From Flavobacterium psychrophilum (GTDB lineage Bacteria; Bacteroidota; Bacteroidia; Flavobacteriales; Flavobacteriaceae), in contig CAMAWT010000002.1 in NCBI GenBank assembly GCA_945862065.1, positions 62,001 to 126,000 of the forward strand: DNA of 64,000 nucleotides, given 5' to 3'. Position 1 is the first letter of the stretch. Each line of letters opens with the position of its first letter. The position numbers were made by a program, and so were the translations under genes. This document shows positions 46,724 through 55,981 of this stretch, one piece after another. The notes under the pieces were generated by a model, which had not been told where the DNA came from, did not search any database, and saw only the letters and a list, made by a program, of their open reading frames with translations.

Positions 46724-46755
46724 CAAATTTAGATAAAAGTACTACTTTTTTTCAA
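46724..46755 (-). promoter_or_regulatory. Promoter of the LuxR-type regulator gene
   Basis: On the minus strand TTG (46753-46755), 21 bases, then TAAATTTG (46724-46731), a full match to the Bacteroidetes consensus. The ATG at 46715 is eight bases further. Confidence 0.72.
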
Positions 46756-46777
46756 TTTCACTATTCAACTACATAAA

Positions 46778-46807
46778 AAAAGCACGTTTATAAAAAAACG
46801 TGCTTTT
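46778..46807 (-). terminator. Terminator of the T9SS starch-binding-like protein gene
   Basis: AAAAGCACGTTT pairs with AAACGTGCTTTT over a short A/T loop; on the minus strand a T-run follows. It separates the secreted protein gene from the regulator gene. Confidence 0.85.
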
Positions 46808-46835
46808 CAAACTTAAAAAAAAAACTTACTTAACT

Positions 46836-48578
46836 TTATTGTTTCACAAATTTTGAAGTACTTGTTTTGCCTTCAGAAGTTGATTTGATTACATAAATTC
46901 CAGAATTCAAAGCACTAATATCCAATGTAGTAGAATTTGTATTTGGAGTTGTAGATAATACTTCTTGACCCATTACATTATACACAGAAATTGCTTCTAT
47001 TGAACCTTCATTCTCTAAAGTAATTGTATTGTAAGCTGGATTTGGATAGATTTTAATTTTTGAATTTTCAAATGTTGCATTTGATAAAGCGACATTACTA
47101 AAATAAACATTGTCAACAAATAATGTTCCAGATCCTGCAGGATTTCCAGAAAATATTAACTGTGCAATATGCCCTTTAGTAACTAAACCTGTAAAATTTG
47201 ATAATGGAATATCATAGCTATTCCAAGACCCTTGCGTTGGTGTGTAAATTAATTCATGTTCAACATCGTCGTTTGGTGTACCTTGATACACACCATTAGC
47301 TCCAAAATCAACTAATTTTACTCTAAATACAGTCATGTTTGGAGTCCATGCATCCACATGAAAGTATAACATGTTTGTTGCATTAATTTGAGAAGTTGGA
47401 GCTGTAGTTTCAATTCCAACAAAACTTAAATTAGAATATTTTTTGGTATCGTTTCCTTGTATTTGAACGTTTGCCAAAACTCCTTGAGACCAAGATGTTT
47501 GCCAAGTGTCAACAGGTACGTTAGTATAAGCATTACTAAACATTGATATTACATTTGCTGCAGGTCTTGTTGGTGTTGGTGCTGCAGTCATTGGCTCAGT
47601 AGCTGGTACCGTTGTAGTACATGCAGAACAAGATGCCCAACATACTGTAGGTTGTGTCATATTTATGGTACCAACAGTAAGTGTTCTGTTTGTGTTTGCT
47701 CCTGTTGTAATCGTACAGCTACCTCCAGGTGTTAATGTTTCTTGACCAGCCCAGTTGTCTCTAGAAAATTTATATTCATAGTTGCCTGGAGCTAATGGTA
47801 ATGTAACTTCCCAAACACCATCAGCATTTGCATCTGTCATTGGGTTACAATTTCCACACCATCCATTAAATGTTCCATTAACTTCAGGAGTTGTAAATCC
47901 TGTTTGTTGTGACATATCTACTTTAAAAGTAACATTCACAGTTGTTGGAGCTGCTCCAGCACTTGTTACAGTTACATTTCCTAAAGCAGCTTCGTTAGCT
48001 GGATTTCCATTCAATCCTTTGATTGTAAATCCGTATTGAACGATTAAACCTGCAGGAATAGCAGTTCCCGAAGTAATGTTAAATACTCCAGTTGATGTTA
48101 ATGGTACTGAAACATTAACATCTGCACTGTATCCAGTTGCTGGATTCAATCCTTTGATAAATGCTACAGCTGTATAACCCGAAGCTAAAGTATTGCTCGT
48201 TACATTTCCAGTAAAGTTTAAAACTTGACCCGCAAGAGTACTGTTTTCAACATAAGAATTTCCTTCAAATACTCTATTCCCTATAGCACCATTGATCCAG
48301 TAAGCTTGATCTGCAGCACTTCCATTTTGTGCATTTGCATAGGTATTAAAATTTGGTTGCAATTTGATAGTGTTTGTAGAAGCAGTTAGTGTTGATTTGA
48401 TATCTCCAAGTCCCCATTGACTACCAAACAAAGGAGTTGTTCCGTTTGACTCAAATACGTTTGCATAACCTACCCAAGTAGATGATCCGCTGACAGTCAC
48501 AGTATTTTGTGCTGATGAATGTTGAATGCTTGTGAAAACACAAAAAGCGACCAACATGATTTGTAATGTTTTTTTCAT
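46836..48578 (-). CDS. Secreted multi-domain carbohydrate-binding protein with T9SS type A sorting domain
   Basis: A 580-residue protein with signal peptide (ending HSSAQ). The N-terminal half (about 20-205) is an unassigned strand-rich domain. About 215-305 (VTFKVDMSQQTGFTTPEVNG.., NYEYKFSRDNWAGQETL) looks like an E-set/CBM-type glucan-binding domain. About 340-495 is a jelly-roll with a VDNVYFSN end. Residues from about 508 (IYPNPAYNTITLENEGS, LNSGIYVIKS, KFVKQ) form the type A sorting domain, so it is exported by the gliding-linked T9SS. No catalytic motif is seen. The start at 48578 is chosen because the longer frame to 48623 begins upstream of the promoter box at 48602. Confidence 0.82.
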   Translation of the reverse strand: MKKTLQIMLVAFCVFTSIQHSSAQNTVTVSGSSTWVGYANVFESNGTTPLFGSQWGLGDIKSTLTASTNTIKLQPNFNTYANAQNGSAADQAYWINGAIGNRVFEGNSYVENSTLAGQVLNFTGNVTSNTLASGYTAVAFIKGLNPATGYSADVNVSVPLTSTGVFNITSGTAIPAGLIVQYGFTIKGLNGNPANEAALGNVTVTSAGAAPTTVNVTFKVDMSQQTGFTTPEVNGTFNGWCGNCNPMTDANADGVWEVTLPLAPGNYEYKFSRDNWAGQETLTPGGSCTITTGANTNRTLTVGTINMTQPTVCWASCSACTTTVPATEPMTAAPTPTRPAANVISMFSNAYTNVPVDTWQTSWSQGVLANVQIQGNDTKKYSNLSFVGIETTAPTSQINATNMLYFHVDAWTPNMTVFRVKLVDFGANGVYQGTPNDDVEHELIYTPTQGSWNSYDIPLSNFTGLVTKGHIAQLIFSGNPAGSGTLFVDNVYFSNVALSNATFENSKIKIYPNPAYNTITLENEGSIEAISVYNVMGQEVLSTTPNTNSTTLDISALNSGIYVIKSTSEGKTSTSKFVKQ

Positions 48579-48601
48579 TTTATTTTGTTTTATAGTTTTG
48601 T

Positions 48602-48609
48602 CAAATTTA
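48602..48609 (-). promoter_or_regulatory. -7 promoter box of the T9SS binding protein gene, decides the start
   Basis: The minus strand reads TAAATTTG, an exact TAnnTTTG, 23 bases before the ATG at 48578. Confidence 0.55.
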
Positions 48610-48955
48610 GCAAAGAATTGCATTATTTAATTTTTTTTCAATATATATTAAAACTATACTTATTTTTTTTGTTGTATTTATGATAAAAATTTATTTAACT
48701 AATTGATAAATAGAATTTTAATTGACAAAATATTTATTTTTTTTAATTTCATTTTTTCACAATGATAAGTTAATGTTGTGGTAATCTACATCGATTTCGT
48801 ATCCTTTTTTTCGCTTTTTTTTATAAATTTTTAAAAAAAACGTCATGAAAAGTTTAAAATCAATTTAAAAACAGAATTTGACATCATAACATTATAATAT
48901 TTACAGATAATGAAATTTTAATGACAATTTATTAAAGGTAATTTAATGTCAAAAA
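48610..48955. other. Gene-free AT-rich stretch
   Basis: About 345 very AT-rich bases between two minus-strand genes with A and T runs. Apart from the promoter box at one end and the terminator at the other I see no gene, repeat or structured RNA. Regulatory sites for the downstream gene would be expected here, but no palindrome stands out. Confidence 0.55.
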
Positions 48956-48983
48956 AAAACACAACTAATACTAGTTGTGTTTT
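48956..48983 (-). terminator. Terminator of the two-module T9SS protein gene
   Basis: AAAACACAACTA (48956-48967) and TAGTTGTGTTTT (48972-48983) form a perfect 12-bp stem with a 4-base loop; the minus strand continues into a T-run. Confidence 0.85.
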
Positions 48984-49005
48984 GAATCATTTCAAAAAAA
49001 CAAAT

Positions 49006-50289
49006 TTATTGCTTGATAATCTTTTTCCTTAGAATATTTCCGTTCATTTCTATATTCAAAAAGTAGATACCGTTTTCAAGATTTGATACGTTCAATAGGT
49101 TTGTTTCCATATCAAGTTTAAAAGTTTTTATTGATTGTCCCAACGAATTATATAATACGGCTGTTGCTCCAATTTCATTGGTATCAATTGTTACAAAATC
49201 AGTACAAGGGTTAGGATATATTTTAAGGTCATCCTTTTGATTTTCAAAGTTTGACAATGGGATGTTTAATCTAATGTCATCAAAATAATAATTCTCTCCA
49301 ACTCCAGCCTCTCCAAAATTACAAAAAACAACTACTCTTTTATAGTTATTTGCACTCACAATTCCTGGAAAAACAAACGTCAATTCCTCCCAAGTATTTG
49401 CAACAGTGTTAGTAGCATTCACTTCAATATTAAATGCAGCATTAGTCAAATTTTCAAGTTTAATTTTAAAAACCTTTCCAGCAAATGGCGAAAAAACTTT
49501 CATTTTTAAACTATTTATGGTAGAAAAATCAATAGAACTTCCCAGATCAATAAACGAACCAGCCCATGTTTCTCCGGGGTTTTTACGTAATTTTGCAACT
49601 GTATTAGAGGTGTTTATACCTGTAGGATATGGGTTGGTAACTTTTGTTGTAATTGTATTACCAAAATTCGAAAACGAATAATAAGCCGTAGTCGACTCAA
49701 ATCCCAACGGTAAAACTGGTTTTTCAATTTCTTGACTAAAAGTAATATTGTCAATATAACAAATATTATCACTTGATCGACCCGTTTGAAAGTCCGGAAA
49801 AATAACTATCTGATCATTCGTTTGACCAATTCTACTCGAAAAATCAAAAACCATTTCCTCCCATTGATCAACCAATGTATTCGCTTTTTTAATCTCACCC
49901 GTTGATCCGTTGGTAGCATTCACAAACTTAATACCAACATCACTTATCACCGATTTATAAACCATTATTTTCACTGTACAGTTACTTGCCGTTACCACAT
50001 AATTCCCCAAAGCAGGTGCCCCAGAAGGTGTAGAAAGTTGATGAATACTCTCAAATCCTGCAAATGGTGCCGAATTTGTTAGCGCGGTGAACTTTGCCAC
50101 CGTTGCCGATGAATTGATGCCTGAAGCATCCGGATTGGTTATCATTTGAAGAGGAGTATTAGTTCCATTTTCAAACGTAATCCATGTCCAGTTAGCGCCA
50201 ATTCCTGGCGTTTCAAAATTTATTGGTCCATTTTGCGCAATTCCAATAAAGGAAATCAGTAATAATTTAATCAGGATAATTTTTTTCAT
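49006..50289 (-). CDS. Secreted protein with two TGINTS-type binding modules and a T9SS type A sorting domain
   Basis: A 427-residue protein with signal peptide (ending GIAQ). Two related beta-sandwich modules follow: about 22-185 (INFETPGIGANW.., DASGINSSATV.., YIDNITF) and about 192-345 (LGFESTTAYYSFSNFG.., PTGINTSNTV.., YYFDDIRL). The second is very close to the C-terminal module of the surface protein at 38037-39128. Residues from about 355 (LKIYPNPCTDFVTID, LENGIYFLNI, KKIIKQ) are the sorting domain. With no enzyme domain it is likely a secreted glycan-binding protein of the beta-glucan system. Function is inferred. Confidence 0.82.
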   Translation of the reverse strand: MKKIILIKLLLISFIGIAQNGPINFETPGIGANWTWITFENGTNTPLQMITNPDASGINSSATVAKFTALTNSAPFAGFESIHQLSTPSGAPALGNYVVTASNCTVKIMVYKSVISDVGIKFVNATNGSTGEIKKANTLVDQWEEMVFDFSSRIGQTNDQIVIFPDFQTGRSSDNICYIDNITFSQEIEKPVLPLGFESTTAYYSFSNFGNTITTKVTNPYPTGINTSNTVAKLRKNPGETWAGSFIDLGSSIDFSTINSLKMKVFSPFAGKVFKIKLENLTNAAFNIEVNATNTVANTWEELTFVFPGIVSANNYKRVVVFCNFGEAGVGENYYFDDIRLNIPLSNFENQKDDLKIYPNPCTDFVTIDTNEIGATAVLYNSLGQSIKTFKLDMETNLLNVSNLENGIYFLNIEMNGNILRKKIIKQ

Positions 50290-50610
50290 TGTCTCTATAT
50301 TTTAATTTTATCAAATATAACACCATTTACACAAAACACCTTTTTATTTCTTGATACAAAAACTATACAACTGATGTTTTTCTGTTTTTAAGAAAAAAAA
50401 AGATCGCTAATAAAACAAAAAGAAATATGAAAAATATGATTTTACTTATATAGGTACGAAATCGATTAACATTTTAACAGTTAATTGCTATTTATTTTAA
50501 TTATTGGTAAATAGTTTATCTTTTATGAATTTCAAAAAATATAAATCTAAAATCATATAAAAATTATTAAATTCGTAAATTGCACACCTAAAATTGAATT
50601 AAATATACAA
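50290..50610. other. Divergent intergenic region between the T9SS protein and icmF
   Basis: About 320 AT-rich bases. The minus-strand promoter box is at 50322-50329. Upstream of icmF there are TAAATTCG at 50570-50577 and TAAATTGC directly after it, either of which could be a degenerate -7 box. No gene or hairpin with a T-run was seen. Confidence 0.5.
50322..50329 (-). promoter_or_regulatory. -7 promoter box of the two-module T9SS protein gene
   Basis: The minus strand reads TATATTTG (exact TAnnTTTG), 32 bases before the ATG at 50289. Confidence 0.5.
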
Positions 50611-53600
50611 ATGGAAGCACAAACCCCTTATATTCCTAAAAATAAAATACGAATTGTTACAGCAGCATCCCTTTTTGATGGACACGATGCTGCAATCAAT
50701 ATCATGCGAAGAATTATTCAGGCAACTGGTGTAGAAGTAATACATCTAGGGCACGACAGAAGCGTTGAAGAAGTAGTAAATACTGCTATTCAAGAAGATG
50801 CAAATGCTATTGCGATGACATCCTATCAAGGGGGTCATAATGAGTATTTTAAATACATGTTTGACTTACTTAAAGAAAAAGGAGCAGGTCATATCAAAAT
50901 TTTTGGTGGCGGAGGCGGTGTAATTCTACCAGAAGAAATTGCTGATTTGCAAGCCTATGGAATTACGAGAATCTATTCGCCCGATGATGGAAGAGCGATG
51001 GGATTGCAAGGAATGATTAATGATTTGGTGCAAAGAGCTGAACAAGCCCCTCCAGCACCCGAAGGTGAAGCTACTGAAATTGCCGATAAATTAGCTCAAA
51101 AAGAAGTCAATACAATTGCCCGATTGATAACATTGGCTGAAAACAACCCTGAAGATTTTTATAAAATTTTCAACCACCCAACTAACAATAGTCAAAATAA
51201 CGAAACCCTCTCAGCTCCCCTTTCGGGGGCGGGGGGGGCTCCTGTCCTTGGTATTACTGGAACAGGTGGTTCTGGAAAATCGTCTTTAGTAGATGAATTA
51301 GTTCGCAGATTTTTAACTGATTTTCCTAACAAAACCATTGGATTGATTTCTGTTGATCCATCGAAAAGAAAAACGGGTGGCGCTTTACTAGGCGATAGAA
51401 TCCGAATGAATGCCATTAATAATCCTAGGGTTTATATGCGTTCGTTAGCTACACGCCAATCCAATTTAGCATTATCAAAATATGTATCTGAAGCCATTCA
51501 AGTTTTGAAAGCTGCTCAATATGATTTGATCATTTTAGAAACATCTGGTATTGGTCAATCGGATACAGAAATTATGGATCATTCTGATGTATCTTTATAT
51601 GTAATGACACCTGAATTTGGCGCCGCAACCCAACTTGAAAAAATTGATATGCTCGATTTTGCCGATTTGGTTGCCATTAATAAATTTGACAAAAGAGGCG
51701 CTCTTGATGCCATTAGAGATGTAAAAAAACAATACCAACGCAATCATAATTTATGGGATGCCGACTTAGATACGATGCCCGTTGTGGGCACAATCGCTTC
51801 GCAGTTCAACGACCCCGGAATGAATGTGTTGTACAAAAAACTGATGGATATTGTTGTAGAACGTACTCATGCAGATTTGCAATCTACTGTTATTGCATCG
51901 CGAGAAATGAGCGAGAAAATATTTGTAATACCGCCACACCGTACTCGTTACTTATCTGAAATTGCGGAAAGTAATCGAAAGTACGATGCAACAGTTGTTA
52001 CGCAAGTAGAAGTGGCTCAAAAATTATACGGGATTTATAAAACAATTGAATCAGTCATTGGAACTACACCTTCTATTTCTAAAGCAGGAATTGATCTTAA
52101 CATAGAAGTTTCTGAAGAATCTCAGGTATTTGTAAATTTACTTTTAGATCAATTTGAACGTGTGAAAATGAATTTAGATCCCTTCAATTGGGAGATAATT
52201 TTAGGTTGGAATCAAAAAGTGGCTACTTATAAAAATCCGATTTACAGTTTTAAAGTAAGAGATAAAGAAATAAAAATAGCTACCCATACTGAATCGTTAT
52301 CACACAGTCAAATTCCAAAAATAGCATTACCAAAATACCAAGCTTGGGGCGATATTTTGAAATGGAATTTACAAGAAAACGTTCCTGGTGAATTTCCGTT
52401 TGCATCGGGATTATATCCTTTTAAAAGAGAAGGAGAAGATCCATCAAGGATGTTTGCTGGCGAAGGAGGACCTGAACGTACCAACAAACGTTTTCATTAT
52501 GTGAGTGCTGGCTTGCCTGCTAAACGACTTTCGACTGCGTTTGACAGCGTTACTTTGTATGGAAATGACCCCGATTTACGTCCTGATATTTACGGGAAAA
52601 TTGGAAATGCCGGTGTTTCTATTTGTTGTTTAGACGATGCAAAGAAATTATATTCAGGATTTGATTTGACACATGCTTTAACCTCTGTTTCAATGACCAT
52701 TAATGGGCCTGCACCGATGTTGTTAGGCTTTTTCATGAATACTGCCATCGACCAAAATTGTGAAAAATACATTGTAGAAAATAATCTTCAAGAAGAAGTT
52801 GAATCTAAAATTAACGCTATTTTTGCCAAAAAAGGAACGGAACGCCCAAGTTATCAAGGAGATTTACCTGAAGGAAATAACGGATTGGGATTGATGTTGT
52901 TGGGTGTGACAGGTGATGAAGTTTTACCAGCCGAGGTTTATAATAAAATTAAAAATGAAACTTTATCTCAAGTTAGAGGTACGGTTCAAGCAGATATTTT
53001 AAAAGAAGATCAAGCGCAAAACACGTGTATCTTTTCTACTGAGTTTGCCCTTAGATTGATGGGCGACGTGCAAGAATATTTTATTACACAAAACGTCAGA
53101 AACTTTTATTCGGTTTCTATTTCGGGATACCACATAGCAGAAGCTGGAGCAAATCCAATAACGCAATTGGCTTTTACCTTATCAAACGGATTTACATACG
53201 TTGAATATTACCTAAGTAGAGGAATGAATATCAACGATTTTGGTCCTAATTTATCCTTCTTTTTCTCCAACGGAATTGACCCAGAATATGCCGTAATTGG
53301 TCGTGTAGCCAGAAAAATTTGGGCAAAAGCCTTAAAAAATAAATACGGAGCCAACGAACGTGCCCAAATGTTGAAATATCATATTCAAACATCGGGAAGA
53401 TCATTACATGCGCAAGAGATTGATTTTAACGACATTAGAACAACGCTTCAAGCATTGTATGCCATTTATGATAACTGTAATTCATTGCATACCAATGCAT
53501 ATGACGAAGCTATTACAACTCCAACAGAAGAATCGGTTCGACGTGCCATGGCTATTCAATTGATTATCAATAAAGAATTAGGTTTGGCTAAAAATGAAAA

Positions 53601-54075
53601 TCCAATTCAAGGTTCTTTCATCATTGAAGAGTTAACTGATTTGGTTGAAGAAGCCGTTTTAATAGAATTTGATAGAATAACCGAACGTGGCGGCGTACTT
53701 GGCGCGATGGAAACGATGTACCAACGTAGTAAAATTCAAGAAGAAAGTTTGTATTATGAAACATTGAAACACACGGGCGAATTTCCAATTATTGGGGTAA
53801 ATACGTTTTTGAGTAGCAAAGGTTCTCCAACAGTTTTGCCAGCAGAAGTCATTCGAGCAACTGAAGAAGAAAAACAAGCACAAATTAAAACACTTCAAAA
53901 CTTGCACCAAGCCAACGCCGAACAAGTAAAACAGCAAATAGAAAATTTACAAAATGCGGCTATTCAAAACCAAAATATATTTGAAGTATTAATGACGGCA
54001 ACTAAATATTGTACATTGGGTCAAATCACTTCTGGATTGTTTGAAGTGGGTGGTCAATATCGAAGAAATATGTAA
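50611..54075 (+). CDS. icmF: Fused acyl-CoA mutase, IcmF type (B12 domain, G-protein chaperone and catalytic domain)
   Basis: The 1154-residue protein joins three parts: an N-terminal B12-binding domain (about 12-140: [14 protein letters not shown], the His that ligates cobalt, and AMTSYQGGH), a MeaB-like GTPase (about 205-500: P-loop [36 protein letters not shown]) and a mutase catalytic domain (about 560-1154: [20 protein letters not shown]). This order is that of IcmF, which interconverts isobutyryl- and n-butyryl-CoA (or close analogues) and repairs its own cofactor. Annotation as methylmalonyl-CoA mutase is common but less precise. The linker at about 201-212 is encoded by an unusual G-run. 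It is monocistronic and ends at a terminator. Confidence 0.9.
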   Translation: MEAQTPYIPKNKIRIVTAASLFDGHDAAINIMRRIIQATGVEVIHLGHDRSVEEVVNTAIQEDANAIAMTSYQGGHNEYFKYMFDLLKEKGAGHIKIFGGGGGVILPEEIADLQAYGITRIYSPDDGRAMGLQGMINDLVQRAEQAPPAPEGEATEIADKLAQKEVNTIARLITLAENNPEDFYKIFNHPTNNSQNNETLSAPLSGAGGAPVLGITGTGGSGKSSLVDELVRRFLTDFPNKTIGLISVDPSKRKTGGALLGDRIRMNAINNPRVYMRSLATRQSNLALSKYVSEAIQVLKAAQYDLIILETSGIGQSDTEIMDHSDVSLYVMTPEFGAATQLEKIDMLDFADLVAINKFDKRGALDAIRDVKKQYQRNHNLWDADLDTMPVVGTIASQFNDPGMNVLYKKLMDIVVERTHADLQSTVIASREMSEKIFVIPPHRTRYLSEIAESNRKYDATVVTQVEVAQKLYGIYKTIESVIGTTPSISKAGIDLNIEVSEESQVFVNLLLDQFERVKMNLDPFNWEIILGWNQKVATYKNPIYSFKVRDKEIKIATHTESLSHSQIPKIALPKYQAWGDILKWNLQENVPGEFPFASGLYPFKREGEDPSRMFAGEGGPERTNKRFHYVSAGLPAKRLSTAFDSVTLYGNDPDLRPDIYGKIGNAGVSICCLDDAKKLYSGFDLTHALTSVSMTINGPAPMLLGFFMNTAIDQNCEKYIVENNLQEEVESKINAIFAKKGTERPSYQGDLPEGNNGLGLMLLGVTGDEVLPAEVYNKIKNETLSQVRGTVQADILKEDQAQNTCIFSTEFALRLMGDVQEYFITQNVRNFYSVSISGYHIAEAGANPITQLAFTLSNGFTYVEYYLSRGMNINDFGPNLSFFFSNGIDPEYAVIGRVARKIWAKALKNKYGANERAQMLKYHIQTSGRSLHAQEIDFNDIRTTLQALYAIYDNCNSLHTNAYDEAITTPTEESVRRAMAIQLIINKELGLAKNENPIQGSFIIEELTDLVEEAVLIEFDRITERGGVLGAMETMYQRSKIQEESLYYETLKHTGEFPIIGVNTFLSSKGSPTVLPAEVIRATEEEKQAQIKTLQNLHQANAEQVKQQIENLQNAAIQNQNIFEVLMTATKYCTLGQITSGLFEVGGQYRRNM

Positions 54076-54100
54076 AAACTATTAAAATATTTTAAATCTA

Positions 54101-54128
54101 AAACCTTTCAGAAATGGAAGGTTTTTTT
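54101..54128 (+). terminator. Terminator of icmF
   Basis: AAACCTT (54101-54107) pairs with AAGGTTT (54118-54124), followed by a T-run. The T-run merges with the promoter box of the next gene. Confidence 0.75.
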
Positions 54129-54135
54129 ATTTTTG
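54128..54135 (+). promoter_or_regulatory. -7 promoter box of the GyrI-like gene
   Basis: TATTTTTG (TAnnTTTG) ends four bases before the ATG at 54140, so the message would be nearly leaderless. The box lies in the tail of the preceding terminator. Confidence 0.5.
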
Positions 54136-54139
54136 TACC

Positions 54140-54610
54140 ATGTATCCAAAAATTATTACACTCCCTGAAACCAAATACATAGGAAAAAGATTGACTATGT
54201 CATTTGCGAATTATCGTGTGTTTGAATTATGGAGTAGCTTTATGCCAAGACGAGATGAAATAAAAAACGCTCTCAACTCCAATCTTTTTAACGTTCAAAT
54301 AAATCCTGAAAAATTCAGTTTTGGCCCGAATGAATTGTTTGAAAAATGGGCTGTTGTTCCCGTTTCAAATTTTGATGAAATACTAAATGATATGGAAACT
54401 TTGGTTATTGAAGAAGGTTTGTATGCCGTTTTTAATTTTATTGGAGACCAATCAAAGGCAGCGCCATTTTTTAATCAAATTTATACCGAATGGTTACCCT
54501 CATCTGGATATGAATTAGATAACAGACCTCAATTTGAAATTTTAGGTGATATATATAAAGTAAACGACCCAAATTCTGAAGAAGAGATTTGGATTCCGAT
54601 TAAAAATTAA
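54140..54610 (+). CDS. GyrI-like small-molecule-binding domain protein
   Basis: A 156-residue stand-alone GyrI-like (AraC effector-binding) domain: PKIITLPETKYIGKRLTMSFANYRVFELWSSFMPRR at the N-terminus, GLYAVFNFIGD in the middle and the end FEILGDIYKVNDPNSEEEIWIPIKN, where the conserved Glu-rich end binds ligand in this SOUL/GyrI fold. There is no DNA-binding domain. Such proteins bind small cationic or hydrophobic compounds or act as modulators; the ligand is unknown. It ends exactly at the left flank of a MITE-like element and is convergent with the ychJ-like gene. Confidence 0.85.
   Translation: MYPKIITLPETKYIGKRLTMSFANYRVFELWSSFMPRRDEIKNALNSNLFNVQINPEKFSFGPNELFEKWAVVPVSNFDEILNDMETLVIEEGLYAVFNFIGDQSKAAPFFNQIYTEWLPSSGYELDNRPQFEILGDIYKVNDPNSEEEIWIPIKN
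54603..54610. repeat. 8-bp flanking direct repeat, left
   Basis: AAAATTAA abuts the left end of the MITE-like element and repeats perfectly at 54792-54799. It contains the GyrI-like stop codon. Confidence 0.55.
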
Positions 54611-54791
54611 GGTTCTACCACCATTTGTGTGGGTTCCCAATTTAAATTTATTAAATTTTGTTTTTGAACCATTAAGATATTTAGTTTCATTAAGTCTTAA
54701 TTACCTCAATTTCTTAATGTTTTAAATTTTTGAATAGTTGTTTTTTAATTTTAAACAATTGTTAGAAATCCATACATTTCGAAGTAGAACC
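54611..54791 (-). mobile_element. MITE-like element, copy A (181 bp, non-coding, inverted ends)
   Basis: Starts GGTTCTACCACCATTTGTG and ends TTTCGAAGTAGAACC. The ends are imperfect inverted repeats: over 25 positions 18 pair, with the outer eight perfect (GGTTCTAC/GTAGAACC). Its reverse complement matches 56859-57044 along the whole length, about nine bases in ten by eye. It is flanked by AAAATTAA on both sides. It has no open frame; a transposase would have to be supplied from elsewhere. Confidence 0.75.
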
Positions 54792-54799
54792 AAAATTAA
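54792..54799. repeat. 8-bp flanking direct repeat, right
   Basis: AAAATTAA, identical to the left flank. It contains the stop codon of the convergent ychJ-like gene (TTA at 54796-54798). Confidence 0.55.
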
Positions 54800-55173
54800 T
54801 AGTCCCCATCCACATAATACCAAATACCGTCTTCTTTCTTGAAATAAGAATGTTCAAAATGGATTTGTTTAATCCTTTGATTATCCAAAAAATGGGCATT
54901 AAAAGTAACGGTATTTTCAGTTGTTGCAAGCACTTCCAGTTGAAGCCATTTATTTTGTTGGCTCCAGTTTAATATTTCATCTTTGGAAAAAAATTTTCTA
55001 GTAGAAATGTGCGTAGTTTCAATAAGATAATCGGCGTTTTGAATAACATAAGCCGAATATCTAGAACGCATCAAAGCCTCAGCTGATTGTGGTTTTTGAC
55101 TGCCGTTTAGGTAAAGCAAACAGCAAGATTCCAATAATTGTTCACTCCCACAATGACAAAGTAGATTAGTCAT
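54796..55173 (-). CDS. YchJ-family protein (SEC-C zinc motif plus NTF2-like domain)
   Basis: A 125-residue protein. The N-terminal CHCGSEQLLESCC (about residues 6-18) is a SEC-C-type zinc motif, and the rest (SAEALMRSRYSAYVIQNADYLIETTH, HFEHSYFKKEDGIWYYVDGDY) is the NTF2-like core of the YchJ/UPF0225 family. Function is not settled. The open frame runs to 55203, but ATG 55173 is chosen because it gives the standard start MTNLLCHCGS and overlaps the stop of the small gene upstream by eight bases (ATGACTAA), a coupled arrangement. The stop lies in the flank of a MITE-like element. Confidence 0.88.
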   Translation of the reverse strand: MTNLLCHCGSEQLLESCCLLYLNGSQKPQSAEALMRSRYSAYVIQNADYLIETTHISTRKFFSKDEILNWSQQNKWLQLEVLATTENTVTFNAHFLDNQRIKQIHFEHSYFKKEDGIWYYVDGDY

Positions 55174-55312
55174 TTTTGGGTTCCGAGTTAAATTTTCGAA
55201 CAATCGCTTTCAATTTTTCCTCGCGAGCAACTTTTTTTGCTTTAGCTTTATCTTGCTCTTTGTGCAATTTATCGTTGTGAATTTTAATGTTTCGTTCGTT
55301 ATTTCTTCCCAT
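55166..55312 (-). CDS. Small basic lysine-rich protein, 48 aa
   Basis: ATG at 55312 encodes MGRNNERNIKIHNDKLHKEQ and continues KAKAKKVAREEKLKAIVRKFNSEPKND. It is a single charged helix. It starts one base after the DUF1543 stop and overlaps the ychJ-like start by eight bases, so the tight packing of three genes supports it as a real gene. Function unknown; binding to nucleic acid is conceivable from charge alone. Confidence 0.65.
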   Translation of the reverse strand: MGRNNERNIKIHNDKLHKEQDKAKAKKVAREEKLKAIVRKFNSEPKND

Positions 55313-55313
55313 T

Positions 55314-55880
55314 TTATTCGGCTTTATCCAATTTTAAATAACCAATATGTAACGTATCGTCCGATAATTCTTCAGTAGATTTTGTAATTTGTATCGCATA
55401 TTTTTCTTTGAAAATTTGTGGCAAAATATCTTTTACCGCAAAAGCATCATCAACATCAATTCCGAATTTATCATCAATGTGCGAAACTGCCCCGTCAAAT
55501 CCACAATGTTTGTAAAAAGTAGTGGCTCTAGCTTTTTTTGATGCCAATCCCAAAGTTTCGGCAACAGTAACTATTTTATAATGATATTCTTCAAAATCAC
55601 CTTCTTTGTATCCGCCAAGGTTGATAAAAAACAAGTCCAAACCAGGTTGCGTTTTCGCTTCTTTTTCAACGACAGTTATCGAATATCCATCAACTACGGT
55701 TATTTCGCGCCAAGCGTCAATATGAATTTTTCCTTTTGCTTCTGGCCAAAATTTCTTCATCGACGGAATCAATTCTTTCAGCGAACTGCCTATTCCAAAA
55801 AAAATATCATGTTGCTCCGTACACCTTCCTACGGGTCTGCAACCCAACATAATCATATACAATTTCACTTCTCTTTCCAT
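55314..55880 (-). CDS. DUF1543 domain-containing protein
   Basis: A 188-residue protein of two DUF1543-like repeats: the first opens LYMIMLGCRPVGRCTEQHDIFFGIG, the second LDLFFINLGGYKEGDFEEYHYKIVTV, both continuing with an alpha/beta pattern. Function is unknown. The frame is open to 55895, but a -7 box at 55885-55892 and the ATG at 55880 (MEREVKLYM) set the start. First gene of a three-gene operon with a small basic protein and the YchJ-like protein. Confidence 0.82.
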   Translation of the reverse strand: MEREVKLYMIMLGCRPVGRCTEQHDIFFGIGSSLKELIPSMKKFWPEAKGKIHIDAWREITVVDGYSITVVEKEAKTQPGLDLFFINLGGYKEGDFEEYHYKIVTVAETLGLASKKARATTFYKHCGFDGAVSHIDDKFGIDVDDAFAVKDILPQIFKEKYAIQITKSTEELSDDTLHIGYLKLDKAE

Positions 55881-55884
55881 ATGA

Positions 55885-55892
55885 CAAAAATA
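55885..55892 (-). promoter_or_regulatory. -7 promoter box of the DUF1543 operon
   Basis: The minus strand reads TATTTTTG (TAnnTTTG), four bases before the ATG at 55880. Confidence 0.5.
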
Positions 55893-55981
55893 CAATTTTT
55901 TATCAAATAAAAGTTTGGCACAAGTATTGGTATATTAAGTTTAAGAACTCTTGCATAAAATAAAATTTAAATTTAATAATT

